Shown here in pieces: positions 24,201-35,502 of a stretch of DNA of 64,000 nt. Origin of the DNA: Ilex aquifolium. Lineage: Eukaryota; Streptophyta; Magnoliopsida; Aquifoliales; Aquifoliaceae. The translations under genes and the position numbers were made by a program. Each line of letters opens with the position of its first letter. Within the stretch, counting starts at the first letter, position 1. The stretch lies in contig OX637402.1 in the NCBI GenBank assembly GCA_951799425.1, positions 9,266,001-9,330,000 on the forward strand, read 5' to 3'. Under the pieces are notes generated by a model. It worked only from the letters and a program-made list of their open reading frames with translations. It made no database searches and had not been told where the DNA came from.

Positions 24201-25163
24201 CGAAGAAACATGATGCCCCTCTCCCCTGTGCTAGTCATAGAAATATTCGACTGTTGGGGCAACGACTTCATGGGTCCATTCCCTATGTCATTCGGTTATC
24301 TGTACATCCTTCTGGCAGTGGACTATGTGTCCAAGTAGGTAGAGGCCATCCCGACCAAGACTAATGACCACCGGGTTGTAGTCAAGTTCCTCAAAGAGAA
24401 TATCTTTTCGAGGTTTGGGATGCCTCCAGCAATAATCAGTGATGGTGGATCCCACTTCTATAATAGGCCATTTGCATCTCTAATGTTCAAATATGGCATC
24501 ACTCACAAAGTATTCACCGCTTATCACCCACAAACAAATGGCCAAGCCGAGCTAGCCAATAGGGAGATCAAGACCATCCTAGAAAAAACTGTTAACCCGA
24601 GTAGGAAGGATTGGTCCGATAGATTGACGGATGTCCTATGGGCATACCGCACTGCCTATAAGACTGTTTTAGGCATGTCTCCCTATCGGCTTGTCTATGG
24701 AAAGGCTTGCCATCTGCCGGTCGAAATGGAACACAAGGCCTATTGGGCCATCAAAACTCTAAATTTTAATTTGAGAATGACCGGTGAACATAGGAAGTTA
24801 GAGCTGAATGAGTTGGAAGAGATTCGACGAGATGCGTACGAGATCTAAAAAATTTCAAAGGAACGGGCTAAAATCTTTCATGATAATTCCATCACACGGA
24901 AATCATTTGAGCCCGGGCAAAAAGTGCTCTTGTACAATTATCGCCTCTCAATTTTTCAAGGAAAACTCCGATCCCGCTGGGATGGCCCCTATCTTGTCAA
25001 GGTGGCCTACCCCAACGGAGCTGTTGAGGTGACGAACCCCGAGAATGGCCAGACATTCAAGGTCAATGGCCAAAAACTTAAGCCATTCTTCGAAGGGTCG
25101 GAAGGGCAAGAAGTCGAAGAGGAGTTGACGGATCCCGAGTATCCGGATTTGGTGGAGGAGTAG
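21241..25163 (+). pseudogene. pol: Element B pol: protease, RT, RNase H, integrase (broken)
   Basis: The frame is open from 20974 to 23262, giving a complete-looking protease (DLGAS, Asp at 21679) and RT with FMDD (22996-23007). A deletion near 23255 in a GHAGFYRRF-type motif shifts the frame. The second frame runs 23277-25163 with stops at 23928-23930, 24336-24338 and 24846-24848. In RNase H the first catalytic Asp is Asn (MCNAS, 23430-23432). Integrase keeps its HHCC region (CGGHFS...CKACDRC) and the ISDGG and ELANREIK parts of the DDE core. It ends at TAG (25161-25163) with no chromodomain. The breaks are fewer than in D. Confidence 0.92.
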
Positions 25164-27290
25164 CTTGTAGTTATGGTTGTTAGTGTACAGTTGCTTCTAT
25201 TTACTTATGTCATTTTTATTCTATGTCACTTACTTTCTTTGGTTGTATAGTATTGATCTTCTGAGTTTCAGATTTTGGTACTTTTGTTGAAGCTCAATTG
25301 CGAGGTGTACTCTAACCTTACCTATCTTTTTACTGTCCTTTAGTGCATACCATATCTTTTTGTTGCATTGGGGACAATGCATGAATCTAGTTGGGGGGTG
25401 AGGTGCATGCTACACCAATGGTTGTGGAATTTTTTTTGTGGATAACACCAAACACAAATTTTTGGGGTGAAAAATTCACCTTTCACATTTCATATAAGTT
25501 TTTGAGTTTTGCTTGCATTAGTGAAAAATATGTGAAATTTTTGAAAATTTTTGATGAAAAATATTCGATTGTTGACCTGTACTCCTTCATGAAGAGTATG
25601 TGAGTTGGATGACATGTTGATCTTTGTTGTGAACTCTGTGCACATGAGCAGGCTATGGAAGTTGATCCTATGCATAAGTATCACATATGTATTGATTTTT
25701 GAATTCAACTGTATGTGATTTTTGATTGTGTAATTTCGGCAATTTACGGATTGGATTCATGTTTTAAGCTTGACATAAGTAGTGGAGATGAGTAAGGACC
25801 CATGAGAGCTTTAGTGCCAAATCCTTTTGGAGGGAACTTACAATTACTCAAAGAACAATTTTTCAATGTCAAATTTGTTCAATAGTCTCATTATGCTTGT
25901 TTTGGTTAGTTGCATTTGGGTAGTGGACTGATTTGTCTTGATCATATAATGCCCCCCTATGCGGACCTGGAAGTGATCTTAGGCCATCATTGAAAATTTT
26001 GAGCCTTTGCCCTTTTTCTTGTGAAAAATTTATCCCTAGTGCCGTGATTGAGCCTTAATTGTAAAATCGTTTCTATGCCACACATTTGACCAAGCCAATG
26101 AAAATGATTAATATCTACCTTACCTTAGTTGTTCCTAGAGCTGGATATGATTTGATCATAAAGGAGAAGGAAGTATGGTGTGGAAACTCAAACAAAAAAG
26201 GGATGAATGATGTTGAAACTCAAGGAGTTGAATGAAAAAAAAAAAAGGAATGAAAATCCAAGAAAAGGAGAAAAAGGGGTGAAAGAAGAAAAAGAAAGAG
26301 AAAATGAAAAGGAAAAGGAAAATGTTAAAGAAAAGAAACAAAGATTGTGGTGATGGTGTTAGCCTAGAAATCCCATAAAAGGGAGATCTTTTTGAAATAA
26401 AGGTTATACACTCATAACAACTCTCTTCGTTATCATATATCCTTCATTTCACTTACCTAGACATCAGCCCAAGGCCCCATTATAACCCTTAAAGTCCCAA
26501 CTGATCTAGAGAAGCATGGGAGGTGCATAATTTCAAAGGAAATGATGAGTCATTTCTTACTACCTAATGCCCTAGCATTCTGTTCGTGAGACTATGCCAA
26601 GGTCGCTTCATGTTCATATATGAACTTCATTTTTGGATTACATGTGAGCACACTTTGTTTTGAACACAAGATTCTATATCACATGTACACATGGAGTGCA
26701 TACCAGGATAACTTGAGTGTATTTCGTTGTTTAAGAGTGACCCTTGGTGAGTTTTGCATTGAAACTGAATTTGTCTTGCTATTCGAATGTGGATTCCGTT
26801 GTGTAAGTGCTCAAATTGGTTGTTAAACTTCACACACACTCGAGTTGAAAACCAATTTGTAGGTGCATACTTTAGACTAGTATCTAAGACTATGGTGTTG
26901 CTCATGTATACTTAGTTCAATCATTTGAGAAATCTGTTAAATACCTCCATGTTTGCAAGAATGAGAGAATATGGCTCAAGTTTTTGATATTTGAAAAAAA
27001 TTAGGAATGACCTTGTTATTCATTATATGATTAGCATTTTGGGTGTTCATTTTGATGGTTAAGAATAGAAATCCATTCCTTGTACGTTGAATGCATTAAA
27101 AGTTTAAATCACTTTGCAATTTCAGTAATAAATTGGGCATGATGGTTCGGATTGTGGTTCATAAGTGGAGTACATTTTTGGGGTAGAGTAGAGGTCATAA
27201 AAAGAGTGTTAGAATGTATAGGGGAGGTCTTAAAATGAAAATGAGTAGTGAAGGGCTTCTCAGCAGGAATTTTCAGGAAGTCAGCCAAAC
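25164..27290 (+). other. Element B non-coding region between pol and ORF3
   Basis: No supported gene. It has hairpin TGCATTG-GGGA-CAATGCA (25364-25381) followed by internal PPT TTGGGGGGTG (25391-25400), the shared block GATCTTAGGCCATCATTGAA (25975-25994) and a purine-rich tract (about 26230-26340). Similar in order and sequence to 15235-16700 in E and to the minus strand of 55943-57240 in D. Confidence 0.7.
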
Positions 27291-27412
27291 CGTACCGGTA
27301 CGCATACCGGTACATTGAGGCTACTGGAGCAAACCGTACCGGTACACGTACCGATACGCTAATGCCATTGGAGTTCGCCGTACCGGTACGCGTACCGGTA
27401 CGATTTTCCTGG
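27291..27412 (+). repeat. CGTACCGGTACG palindrome cluster upstream of B ORF3
   Basis: Three pairs of CGTACCGGTACG-type sites, the two members of a pair 12 bp apart. Spacers read GGCTACTGGAGC and GCCATTGGAGTTCGC. The cluster ends about 260 bp before the ORF3 start. The same cluster is in the B LTR at 29582-29681. Confidence 0.9.
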
Positions 27413-27776
27413 GAAGCCAAGGTTTAGGGTTTTTAATCGATTTGTTTTAAAACACCCTTCATTTCCCTCCTAAAATACAGCCCCCTTTCACTCCTTTCTC
27501 TCACCCGAAATCAACCCTTAGGCTTTCAAATCACACCAAGCTCCCTTTAACCTCTCAAATCCTCTCCCTTGTTCTGTGATTGAGTGGAATTCAACCTTGT
27601 GGAAACCCTAAGGGCCGAAAATTCCCCAAACCCTCTTCTCTCTCCATTTCCCAAAACTTTCTTAAATCTCTCAAATGGCTCACTCTTTAGGGTGTTTCCA
27701 AGTGACCATGGACCCAATTGAGGGTCTCTTCTTCGCCCTTTCTGCTTTTCTGATGATGGGGGCACTGTTGCTATGC

Positions 27777-29019
27777 ATGGCCCGCACCAAGACATCGGGA
27801 CACAAATCCCCTCCACCCGAAAGCTCTAGTGGTCGTAAAAGAAGCGGAGATGGGTCGAGTGGTGATAGGAATGAACAGAGAAAGAAAGCGAAAAATGAGG
27901 CTAGGGATCGACTGATCCAGGAGAAAGGGGTTACTTGTGAACGGTACCTAGACTCCATTTCCCTCACCCTAAGGAATGAGGCCATAAAAATCATTGAAGC
28001 ACATGGTATGAAGTTCTGGTTTGAGCCTGTTGAAGGGTACAACCTGTCGATGTGTAGGGAATTTTACCAGATGCTCCGGGTGTCTGAGGTGGATGGTGTG
28101 GAAATCCTCAAAACCAATGTCCGTGGCAGGGTGTTTGTGGTGACCCTTGATGTCATTGCCACACTCTTGGGAGGGTACGAGAGGCCACCGGAGTCTACGC
28201 TTGTCTATCCCCATAACATCACCAAATCCAAGAAAATTTCTTCATTGGCTGAGTTGATGTATGAGGAGCCTGGAGATTTCAAAGGGACAGTGCAAAGTGG
28301 GAGACTCAAGCGCACTTATGGATTGCTAAACAAGCTCCTCCAATGCAATCTTCTGCCAAGGGGTGCCGAAAAGAAACCAAACATGGAGAAGCTAACCCTC
28401 TTGGATGCAATCGTGTCCGGGAAGGCAGTTGACTTCGCCCTTCTTATTTGGCAGGAAATGAAAAACTTTGCTGAATTGTAGAAGCCTATGATTAAACTGC
28501 CATTCGGGGACTTGGTAACCCGGATGTGCATGCAATTCAAAGTTAAGGGTTATGCATTCGACAAGATTACCCCCTGAGTTTGGAGCCATCGGCAGGACCA
28601 GTAAAAAGAAAAGAAAAGCAATGAGTTGAGGGAAGCGAGCCAAGAACATGGCAGCTGGTTCTGAGGCCCCCGGGGCATCTTCATTTGCTGGGCCATCCGT
28701 TGCAGCACCTCAGCGTTCAATCCCTCAGCGCCTTGATGCACTAGAGACTACAGTGCATGGGATTGAGGCTACTGTGCTAGGTATGGAGGCTATGATGCAA
28801 GAGCTATTTTTACATACCTTCCCTGGGAGACCCATCCCAGAAGTCCCCACTAGACTAGCTCCGGCCACTGCTCCTTCTGCTTCTGCCCCCTTTGCCCCCA
28901 CAACAGTCGAGGAGGAGGAGGAGGATGATGATGAAGACACTGAAGAGTCGGGGGAGGGTGAGGAGTATGATGAAGGTGAAGCGTCTGAGGAGGAGGATGA
29001 TGACTCTGGTGATGATTAG
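27777..29019 (+). pseudogene. ORF3 of element B (broken), acidic C-terminus
   Basis: I favour the ATG at 27777 (MARTKTSGHKSPPP); the frame is open from an ATG at 27675, which would add a hydrophobic leader. A basic, Ser/Gly-rich N-terminus is followed by the conserved CREFYQML, VRGR and VTLDVIATLLGG motifs, related to EFYSN...VRG in A/C and EFYANV...VRGK in R. TAG at 28479-28481 stops it; the frame then keeps an LPFGDLVTRMC motif shared with C before another stop and a frameshift. The segment at 28648-29019 has Leu/Met-spaced heptads (residues about 25-50) and a 35-residue Glu/Asp-rich tail. Function unknown; domain resembles PF20167. Confidence 0.72.
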
Positions 29020-29334
29020 GAGAATATGTAGTAGTTTGTAGTTTGTATCTTTTCTTTTAGGGTTGGATTAGGTATAGATAGAATGGAGTCGTAGGCTATT
29101 TTGTCTCTTTTGTTGCCCTACGCTATGTACTCCAACTTCAGAATACATTAATGAAAATACCACAATTTTGGATTCAATCTTGTCTATGCTATTTTGAAAT
29201 TGCATTATGATTTGTGCTTTTCAATTGATTGAATGAATGGTTAGCTAAATGGATTGGGTGTGCATTATACTTATTGTCTTGTGGTTGAAAATAACTTTTT
29301 GCTAAGGGACTAGCAAAACCTAAGTTGGGGGGTG
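29020..29334 (+). other. Element B 3' untranslated region, pre-PPT hairpin and PPT
   Basis: Short AT-rich region. Hairpin TTTTGCTA-AGGGAC-TAGCAAAA (29297-29318) is directly followed by the polypurine tract AGTTGGGGGGTG and the LTR. Confidence 0.75.
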
Positions 29335-31015
29335 TGATTAGTACAAAACTTTGTATAAGTTTTATATGCTAATCATCTCTTTTTAATTGCTTTTGGAGAT
29401 TAAATGATGGGAGTTAGGTTAATTGAACTCTTAACGATGATATTTGGTGTTTGCAGTTAAATGGTGTTGAATGAGGCTTCTTAAGGCCTACCCCAATCAT
29501 GTGAGGCAAATGAAGATGAAAAAATAGCTTGGGGATAGCTCAAAGGAGGAGGAAATCAAAAAATCAAGAAATCAGCCAAACCGTACCGGTACGCATACTG
29601 GTACGCTAAGGCTACTGGATTAAACCGTACCGGTACGCGTACCGGTACGATCAAGCCACTGGAGTTCGCCGTACCGGTACGCCTTGCCTGATCTACCCAA
29701 TTGCTCTGTAACTCATGCCTGCTGCTTTGAGGGTCCCACCAACAGACATCCCCTGCTCCCTTGACATGCCCACAATACTATTCACCCCTTTTCACACCTA
29801 TGATTGCAAGTTGGAGTCTTGGTGATCAATGAGGAGAGAGAAGATAAGAAGAGCTGGGTGTGCAGAGAGGCTCTGCAACCCCTCTATCCAGCCCAGTCCT
29901 CCTGCACCCCTACTGAGGGAGGTCACTTCTGGAGTCTAGGGGACCTCTCCATGCACGTTTTTGGAAGCCAAGTCCAGGGAGGAGAGGCATTCAGCCAACC
30001 AGCCAGATATAGACTAATATAGAGAGAGAAAGTCTGGGGAAGAAGATGAATAGTGTTCTAGAGAGATAAACTTGAGATTTTTCCATTTTCTTCATTACAT
30101 TGTCTTGTAATTTGCTGTAAGAACTTTTGAAGCTTCATTTAATATCATTAATGTTGTTCTCCTTCAAGCGCATTTCAAGTTTAATGTTCTTTTAAGTTTC
30201 TACCATTAATGCAACAAAGGTCTTCATTCTCTTAGCTATAAAATGGGTTTTAAATGCATTCTCTTCTAGTTTATGTTTTCTTCCATTTATGCACTTAAGA
30301 ACTTCATCTCTTGAAAGGCATTCTCTTTACCTTATTGATTTCATTTCAAGCATGAGTAGCTAAATTTTCTAGTTGGCAAAACCAAGGGAACCTCCACTTG
30401 GGTATGCCATTTCAACTCATTCTCCTCCCTTTTTCATAGATCAATGGTTCGGTTTGACTGGGTTGAGGGTGGATAAATTGGTGAGTCTTTGATATTCCGT
30501 AGGCCTAGTCACGGTTTATGCTTAGATACTCACCCTTCTTATCCCTAGCTTCCCATGAATCAATCGTTTAGTCATGCTCTACTTGTGGAGGGATTCGAGT
30601 TGAGATGGCATGCCTAGTTGAGTAACCTCTTGGGTTTGCCAACATTTGTTCCTCACTTCATTTTCATCAACACACATTCACCAAACAAATTTTCAAACTA
30701 CAAAGATTTTACACTTTCTTTTACTCAAAAATCACCTTCCCCTTGGTTTACTTCCTTCCCCGTGGAAACGACCTTGGAATACCACCAAGTAAAACACGAC
30801 CCACGAAAGTCTCCTTGCGCTTGGGGAGCACTTTTGTACACACACACTTAATTTTGGCATCCACATTTCACATTTCCATCATCCCATTTTCCTTTCCTCT
30901 TGCCCTTTCTTTTAACACTATCCCAAGGGAGAGTGACGCTCCCCTTATCCATACATTACACATTTTGAGGGATAGATTGTAGAGGTTAGGAAACAACAAG
31001 GTTTTTGGTCAAGCA
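29335..31015 (+). repeat. Element B 3' LTR
   Basis: 1681 bp, TGATTAGTAC...GGTCAAGCA. The second half resembles the E LTR (GATATTCCGTAGGCCTAGTCACG block, the GACGACCTTGGAATA-like block and GAGGTTAGGA near the end). The palindrome cluster lies at 29582-29681; a weak TATA-like stretch occurs near 30008-30020. The 5' partner is outside the window. Confidence 0.9.
29582..29681 (+). repeat. CGTACCGGTACG palindrome cluster in B LTR
   Basis: Five sites, including a CATACTGGTACG decay product, with spacers GGCTACTGGATT and GCCACTGGAGTTCGCC. Same motif, spacing and left flank (AGCCAAACCG) as the internal cluster at 27291-27412. Confidence 0.88.
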
Positions 31016-31020
31016 TTGAG

Positions 31021-32090
31021 TACTCCATGAATGAGTCCAAACGATGTGCAAGTTGATCATTGCGTCTAGACTCGCGTTGAGATTCCCTATGTAACTCTTG
31101 TGTCTCTCTGTGTAACTCTTATGTTTCTCGACGCAGTCCGCACATCTCATCAACTAGACTTTCCATAGGTGACTGGGATGAAGCAACAGTAGGTTGAGGA
31201 TGCTCCGATGGTTCCCCAGAATCCTGAGGCATATCCACCATAACATACCCGGCACCCCTATGATCAGAGAAACCACCCTTCCATACCTTAAAGCGGCTAA
31301 TGATTTGATGATCAATTGGCACTTGCGGTTGTTGAACCAATTCATCGGCACTCCATGTGACTTTGGCCTTCTTACATAGTCCGCAAATTAATGATGGGTG
31401 AGGCAATCCGCTAGTTGAACCTCCCTTGATAGCCTTTGTGATTGAGTCTTGAATAACTTGACCCACATTAATGCTTTTTCCTGTAACTATGCAATACAGC
31501 AAAACCGCCCTGTCACGGAGTAATTCAGTAAAGTGTGTGGTGGGCATTAACTTAGCACATAGAAAGTAGTACCACGCCTTCCCAAACTTGCTCAGCTCGC
31601 TATGTGAAAAGTGAACCTTCTCTGACTCCTTTAATGTCCACTTAGCACCCGGCTTACATAAACACTTGATCACCTCGTCCAAGTCGAGTTCTTCGGTTCT
31701 GTATGTCGTATACTCATCGTCGTCTGACATATCTACTATATTCTAATAAGCATTGATGTTTGCCTTGTCAAACAACACTGTTTTACCCCGGACTTGAACC
31801 ACAGGGTTGTCAACCTCCTTGACATTAGCATAAAATTCTTTTACAATGGGGATTACGGCTGCCTCCGGCTGTGCTGTGAAATCTAACCAACCACGCTCCA
31901 CAATCATGTCATGTACACACGCATCATACGTCTTATCTGGGCGAAGGCCGCGTTCGGGAATTAATACCTTTTTTGCCAACCATGTATGAAATCTCTCCGA
32001 TGCCGCTTCGCTAACAAATCTCTTTTTGTCGTATAGCTTGGAAGATTTAGAGCTTTCCCCTTTTTTGTCGTAGAGTTTTTTGGAAGACAT
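31021..32090 (-). pseudogene. ORF3 of element R (broken and cut by B)
   Basis: Starts at ATG 32088-32090. The first part is Lys/Ser-rich with a repeated SKKLYDKKGESSKSS-type segment. Next come RGWLDFT, IVKEFYANV and VRGKTVLFDKANINAY, the hallmarks of the putative plant transposon protein domain (PF20167), followed by a region with CKPGAKW and SLICGLCKKAKV. A stop lies at 31743-31745 and another follows codon HIS/ARG-rich repeats near 31119. Past it the frame continues with repeated Glu-Leu-His-Arg-Glu units (31061-31130), likely coiled coil, until the B insertion. Its motifs link it to ORF3 of A/C and B, but overall similarity is low. Role unknown. Confidence 0.75.
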
Positions 32091-32957
32091 GATGAATACT
32101 TAGTTCAGAAGCTCCCCAACACCAAAAACCAAGTAAAAAAACTAGCTAACTAAGCTTTGTTTTCACTTTGGCAATTTAACAAACACCTTGTGTGCAATGC
32201 CCAACTCTATATTACTACACCATCCAAAGTGTGTAACATCCCCCAAATAAATCACAAAACCATCTCCCACAAGCATGTAACCAAATACGTTTAAGCTTTT
32301 CCCCATAAAGAATGAGTGAACTTCGTACCTTACGTTGCAAAGATTAATGTTGTCCACGGAGAATGAAGAAATTATTGGTGTTAGTTGAGAGTTGGGGTGA
32401 AAAGAATAAGTTTGGGGGTGTATTTTTAGAAGTTTGGAGTGGTAGGAGTTGATTTGGATGGCTGGTTGTTCATGTGTGTAGAGCAGTTTTGGGTGTTTAG
32501 AAGGTTGAAATTCTGAGTTTGGAGTATTTGGGGCGTTTATAAGGCTGAAATTATGTGTTTGGAAGCTATTCGTAAAGCTGGGGCGCGCCTGGGCGCTGGA
32601 TCAGCGCTGCAAGGGCAGTAGGTGGGTGCTGGGGGGCTGGGTCAGCGCTGTAGGTGTAGTATTTAGGCGTTGGGTCAGCGTTGTAGGGGTAGTATATAGG
32701 CCCTGGAGCACTGGGTCTGCGCTGGATTTGCGCCTGGCTCCTATGTCAAGCAACCTTATTTTCTTTGGCATCTCTTACCTTATTCAATCTGCGGTACCTA
32801 CAAGCAATGGATACACTAATTAAAATGCACTAATAATCTAAAAAAAAAATTAAATTGACATAAAACAAAAAATAAAAATTAAAAAAAAAAATAGATTTTT
32901 GGGTTGCCTCCCAAATAGCGCTTATTTTATAGTCATCAGCCTCACTACTCCCTGTTT
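32091..32957 (-). other. Element R spacer between pol and ORF3
   Basis: No gene. Reading leftwards: after pol an AT-rich stretch with TTTGGGAGGCAACCC (minus strand, about 32904-32918; a possible internal PPT region), then a GCGCT cluster (32581-32735) and a TATA-like TTATAAA (minus, 32536-32542), then the ORF3 leader. Confidence 0.65.
32581..32735 (-). repeat. AGCGCT palindrome cluster upstream of R ORF3
   Basis: Repeated GGCGCTGG, CAGCGCTG and related GCGC sites. It shares GCGCTGCA-GGGCAGTA-TGGG with the R LTR cluster (55625-55713) in the same orientation. On the minus strand a TTATAAA follows about 40 bp downstream. Confidence 0.75.
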
Positions 32958-33426
32958 TTATTCCGGATTGGCGAGAGTAATTGAAGTCTTTTGGCGATCA
33001 ATGTCGCCACCCCAATAGTGCTTCAGTCTTTGCTCGTTCACTTTAAAATTTCTCTTGGAGTGGGAATCTTCGACTTCAATTGCTCCATGCGGGAACACAT
33101 TCGTAACAATAAATGCCCCTGACCACCTTGATTTGAGTTTACTCGAGAAGAGTTTTAACCATGAATTGAAAAGGAGTAAAGCTTGTCCCGGCTCAAACTT
33201 TCACTCAATGATCTTCTTATCATGCCACCTTTTTATCTTCTCTTTATAAAGCTTGGCGTTTTCGTATGCTTGGAGACGGAACTCATCCATCTCCTTCAAC
33301 TGCAAGAGACGCTTCTCACCCGCTGCATGCAAGTCAAAGTTAAGTTTCCGAATAGCCCAATATGCACTATGCTCCAATTCCACCGGTAGATGACAAGCTT
33401 TTCCATACACGAGCCTATATGGAGAC
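32958..33426 (-). pseudogene. pol: Element R integrase, C-terminal end
   Basis: Continues the integrase from 47761 after C is removed: GMS is followed by [18 protein letters not shown]. One stop lies near 33201, then the frame resumes with a KFEPGQ motif and a Trp-containing GPY/F-like region and ends at TAA (32958-32960). No chromodomain. GAGAC (33422-33426) is the left copy of the C target duplication. Confidence 0.88.
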
Positions 33427-33610
33427 TGATTAGTACTTAAAATTGACATGTTATTATGACATTTTAAGACTAATTGTACTTTAATGGAGTTTAAGTGATG
33501 TCATTTCAGGCCCTAAATTGAACAAGGATCCAAGAACAACAAGTACCATACTTGGATGCAGCACCAGCACATTAGGGCCAAAATTGGAAAAGCTTGGAGC
33601 ACAGCCAGAA

Positions 33611-33973
33611 CGTTCGAACGCCAAATCACGTTCGAACGTCCACATTGCACTGTAGCAGACTCAACTGCTGAAGAGAAGGCGTGTTGCAGTTAGGAAAGAA
33701 GACTGGAGCTCTGAAGCACTTGAGTGTCACGTTCGAACGCCAACTCACGTTCGAACGTACACTTGAGTTGATGGAAGACCAGACCACTGCAAAGAATTGG
33801 AACTGAACCTCACAGAAGACCACCAGACTACTCGAGTGATAAGGTCAAAGCAAATCTGGCGTTCGAACGCCCTTAGTGCAAAAACAGAAGAAATGTTCGA
33901 ACGACAGTAAACGTTCGAACGCCCTTAGTGCAAAAACAGAAAGAACGTTCGAACGCCAACTCACGTTCGAACA
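33611..33973 (+). repeat. CGTTCGAACG palindrome cluster in C 5' LTR
   Basis: Nine sites: pairs 18 bp apart at 33611/33629, 33730/33748, 33894/33912 and 33946/33964, and one single site at 33860. The last site ends about 105 bp before the LTR TATA box. The 3' LTR copy is at 45983-46344. Confidence 0.92.
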
Positions 33974-34078
33974 TTATCCACAGACTGGCAGCAGAGTTGT
34001 TGACTGTTCACTTGGACTTGGGCGGCAAACACTATTCCTTCACCCCCTCCCCCCCCCCCCTTGTCTCCTCCTCTTGCC

Positions 34079-34086
34079 TATAAATA
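34079..34086 (+). promoter_or_regulatory. Putative LTR TATA box (C)
   Basis: TATAAATA, conserved in the C 3' LTR (46449-46456) and A 3' LTR (18970-18977). A pyrimidine-rich stretch precedes it. Probable start region of the genomic RNA. Confidence 0.65.
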
Positions 34087-35391
34087 CTCCCCTAGTTGGA
34101 GAGTTATGGGAGCCAAGTAGGAAGTAGGAAAGTTGATGGAGGCTTAGACTCCCACTCTCATTGTAGATTTAGCTCATTTCCCTTGTATGAAGTTGTTATT
34201 TTAGAGATTAGTTTGGCTTTAGTCCAACATCTCTTGCTTGTTATAACAGTAGTTTTATGCATATGCTTATGTTTATGCTTTCATTTTTCATGCATAGAAG
34301 AGAGATAGCTCACCTTTTGGTTGAGGAAGCAACCCTCCAATTCTTGGTTGAGGAAGCCACCCTCCAAATGTGACTAGCTTTCTTCTACTTTTATTGTTCA
34401 TACATTTCACTTCCATTGCTTGCGCTTCTTTCTTTCTTAGAAGAGTGAAACTCTTCCACTTTTCTAGAGCTTTACCAAAGCCGTGAAGGGTGGAACGTGA
34501 TTCACCCATTCTTTGTTAAAGATTGGCTACGCATTTGTTGTTACTTTATCTTATATGTTCTCTACTTGGAGGGATGAGCATCACTCACTTTTCTAGCTTT
34601 ACCCAAGCCATGAAGAGTGAGTAGTTTCTCATTCACTCTTTAGTAAGAGGAGAAGGGCATGTATAAGTTATCCGGGAATCATATTTGTGCAATGTTTCTA
34701 TGCTTAACGCTTATTTCTTCTTGTTATTGGATGATTGATTGCATCTAGCAAAGCTAGGGTACTTTGTATAATTGTGGGTTCTTTCTATGACACGGATGAC
34801 TCTTGCATAGAAAGACTCATCAGTTCAAGGCAAGTACCCCGGCTAGATCCTCATGACTACCCCTCAATCTTCCCCCTTATTGTACTTCATTTAAAGAATG
34901 GAATATTAATATCATGATTGGATGTCTTGTAGAAACACTTGCTCGTTTGTAGATGGGTTAAGTCTCGGCACATGCAATTCTTGTAAACTTCTAGAAAGAC
35001 ATCGGAATCATGTTCTTAATTCTCACAATCCATCTTTATCTTCTGATTAACTTGCTCTTGACACGGGAGTTAATTGAGTTATCAAGCACAATTATGACAA
35101 ACCGGATAACTAACTACATGTCTAGATCCTTGCACTAAAGAGTGACTTTTTTTTATTAGCACCTATTTTGTTAAGAAAATCTTCCTGGAAAGAATCTTAT
35201 ATTCTGTCCAGAAAAACTCATATCTCACAGCAAATCTCAAAGGTTACAATCAGTAGGTCTCTACCACTGCTCACCTCAGAAATATCAACAAAAGTTCCCT
35301 GTGGATTCGACTCCGGACTCAAACCGGATTATTACTACAGCTTGACCGCCTGCACTTGGGTGTACACATTTCGGATCAAGCACCAAGTTTT

Positions 35392-35409
35392 TGGCGCCGT
35401 TGCCGGGGA
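35392..35409 (+). other. Element C primer-binding site (tRNA-Asp type)
   Basis: TGGCGCCGTTGCCGGGGA, after the spacer AGTTTT that follows the LTR end. Same spacer as in R. Confidence 0.95.
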
Positions 35410-35502
35410 ACCTTTAAAAGGTATTTTAATGTGAAAGGTAAAAAGACCTTCAACATTGTGTATATTTTGGTTTACTGTAAATAACTTTGTTTTATTTTCT
35501 TT

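Larger units (their letters stand above)
20279..31015 (+). mobile_element. Element B: Athila-type retrotransposon, 3' part
   Basis: Starts abruptly inside gag at the A insertion; its 5' LTR, PBS and gag N-terminus should lie left of base 1. It contains the gag remainder, pol, a long non-coding region, a palindrome cluster, ORF3, PPT and the complete 3' LTR. D is a related element, since gag and pol motifs agree closely. B is itself inserted in ORF3 of R: after its LTR end at 31015 the R frame begins at once, with TTGAG (31016-31020) as the expected duplication. Confidence 0.9.
33427..35385 (+). repeat. Element C 5' LTR
   Basis: 1959 bp. Palindrome cluster at 33611-33973, C-rich stretch near 34040-34060, TATAAATA at 34079-34086. 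The end CACCA (35381-35385) corresponds to CATCA at 47751-47755 in the 3' LTR. Confidence 0.96.

Noticed and set aside
32626..32823. Val/Trp-rich frame over the GCGC cluster of R.
   Set aside because: Wrong strand for R and explained by the repeat itself.
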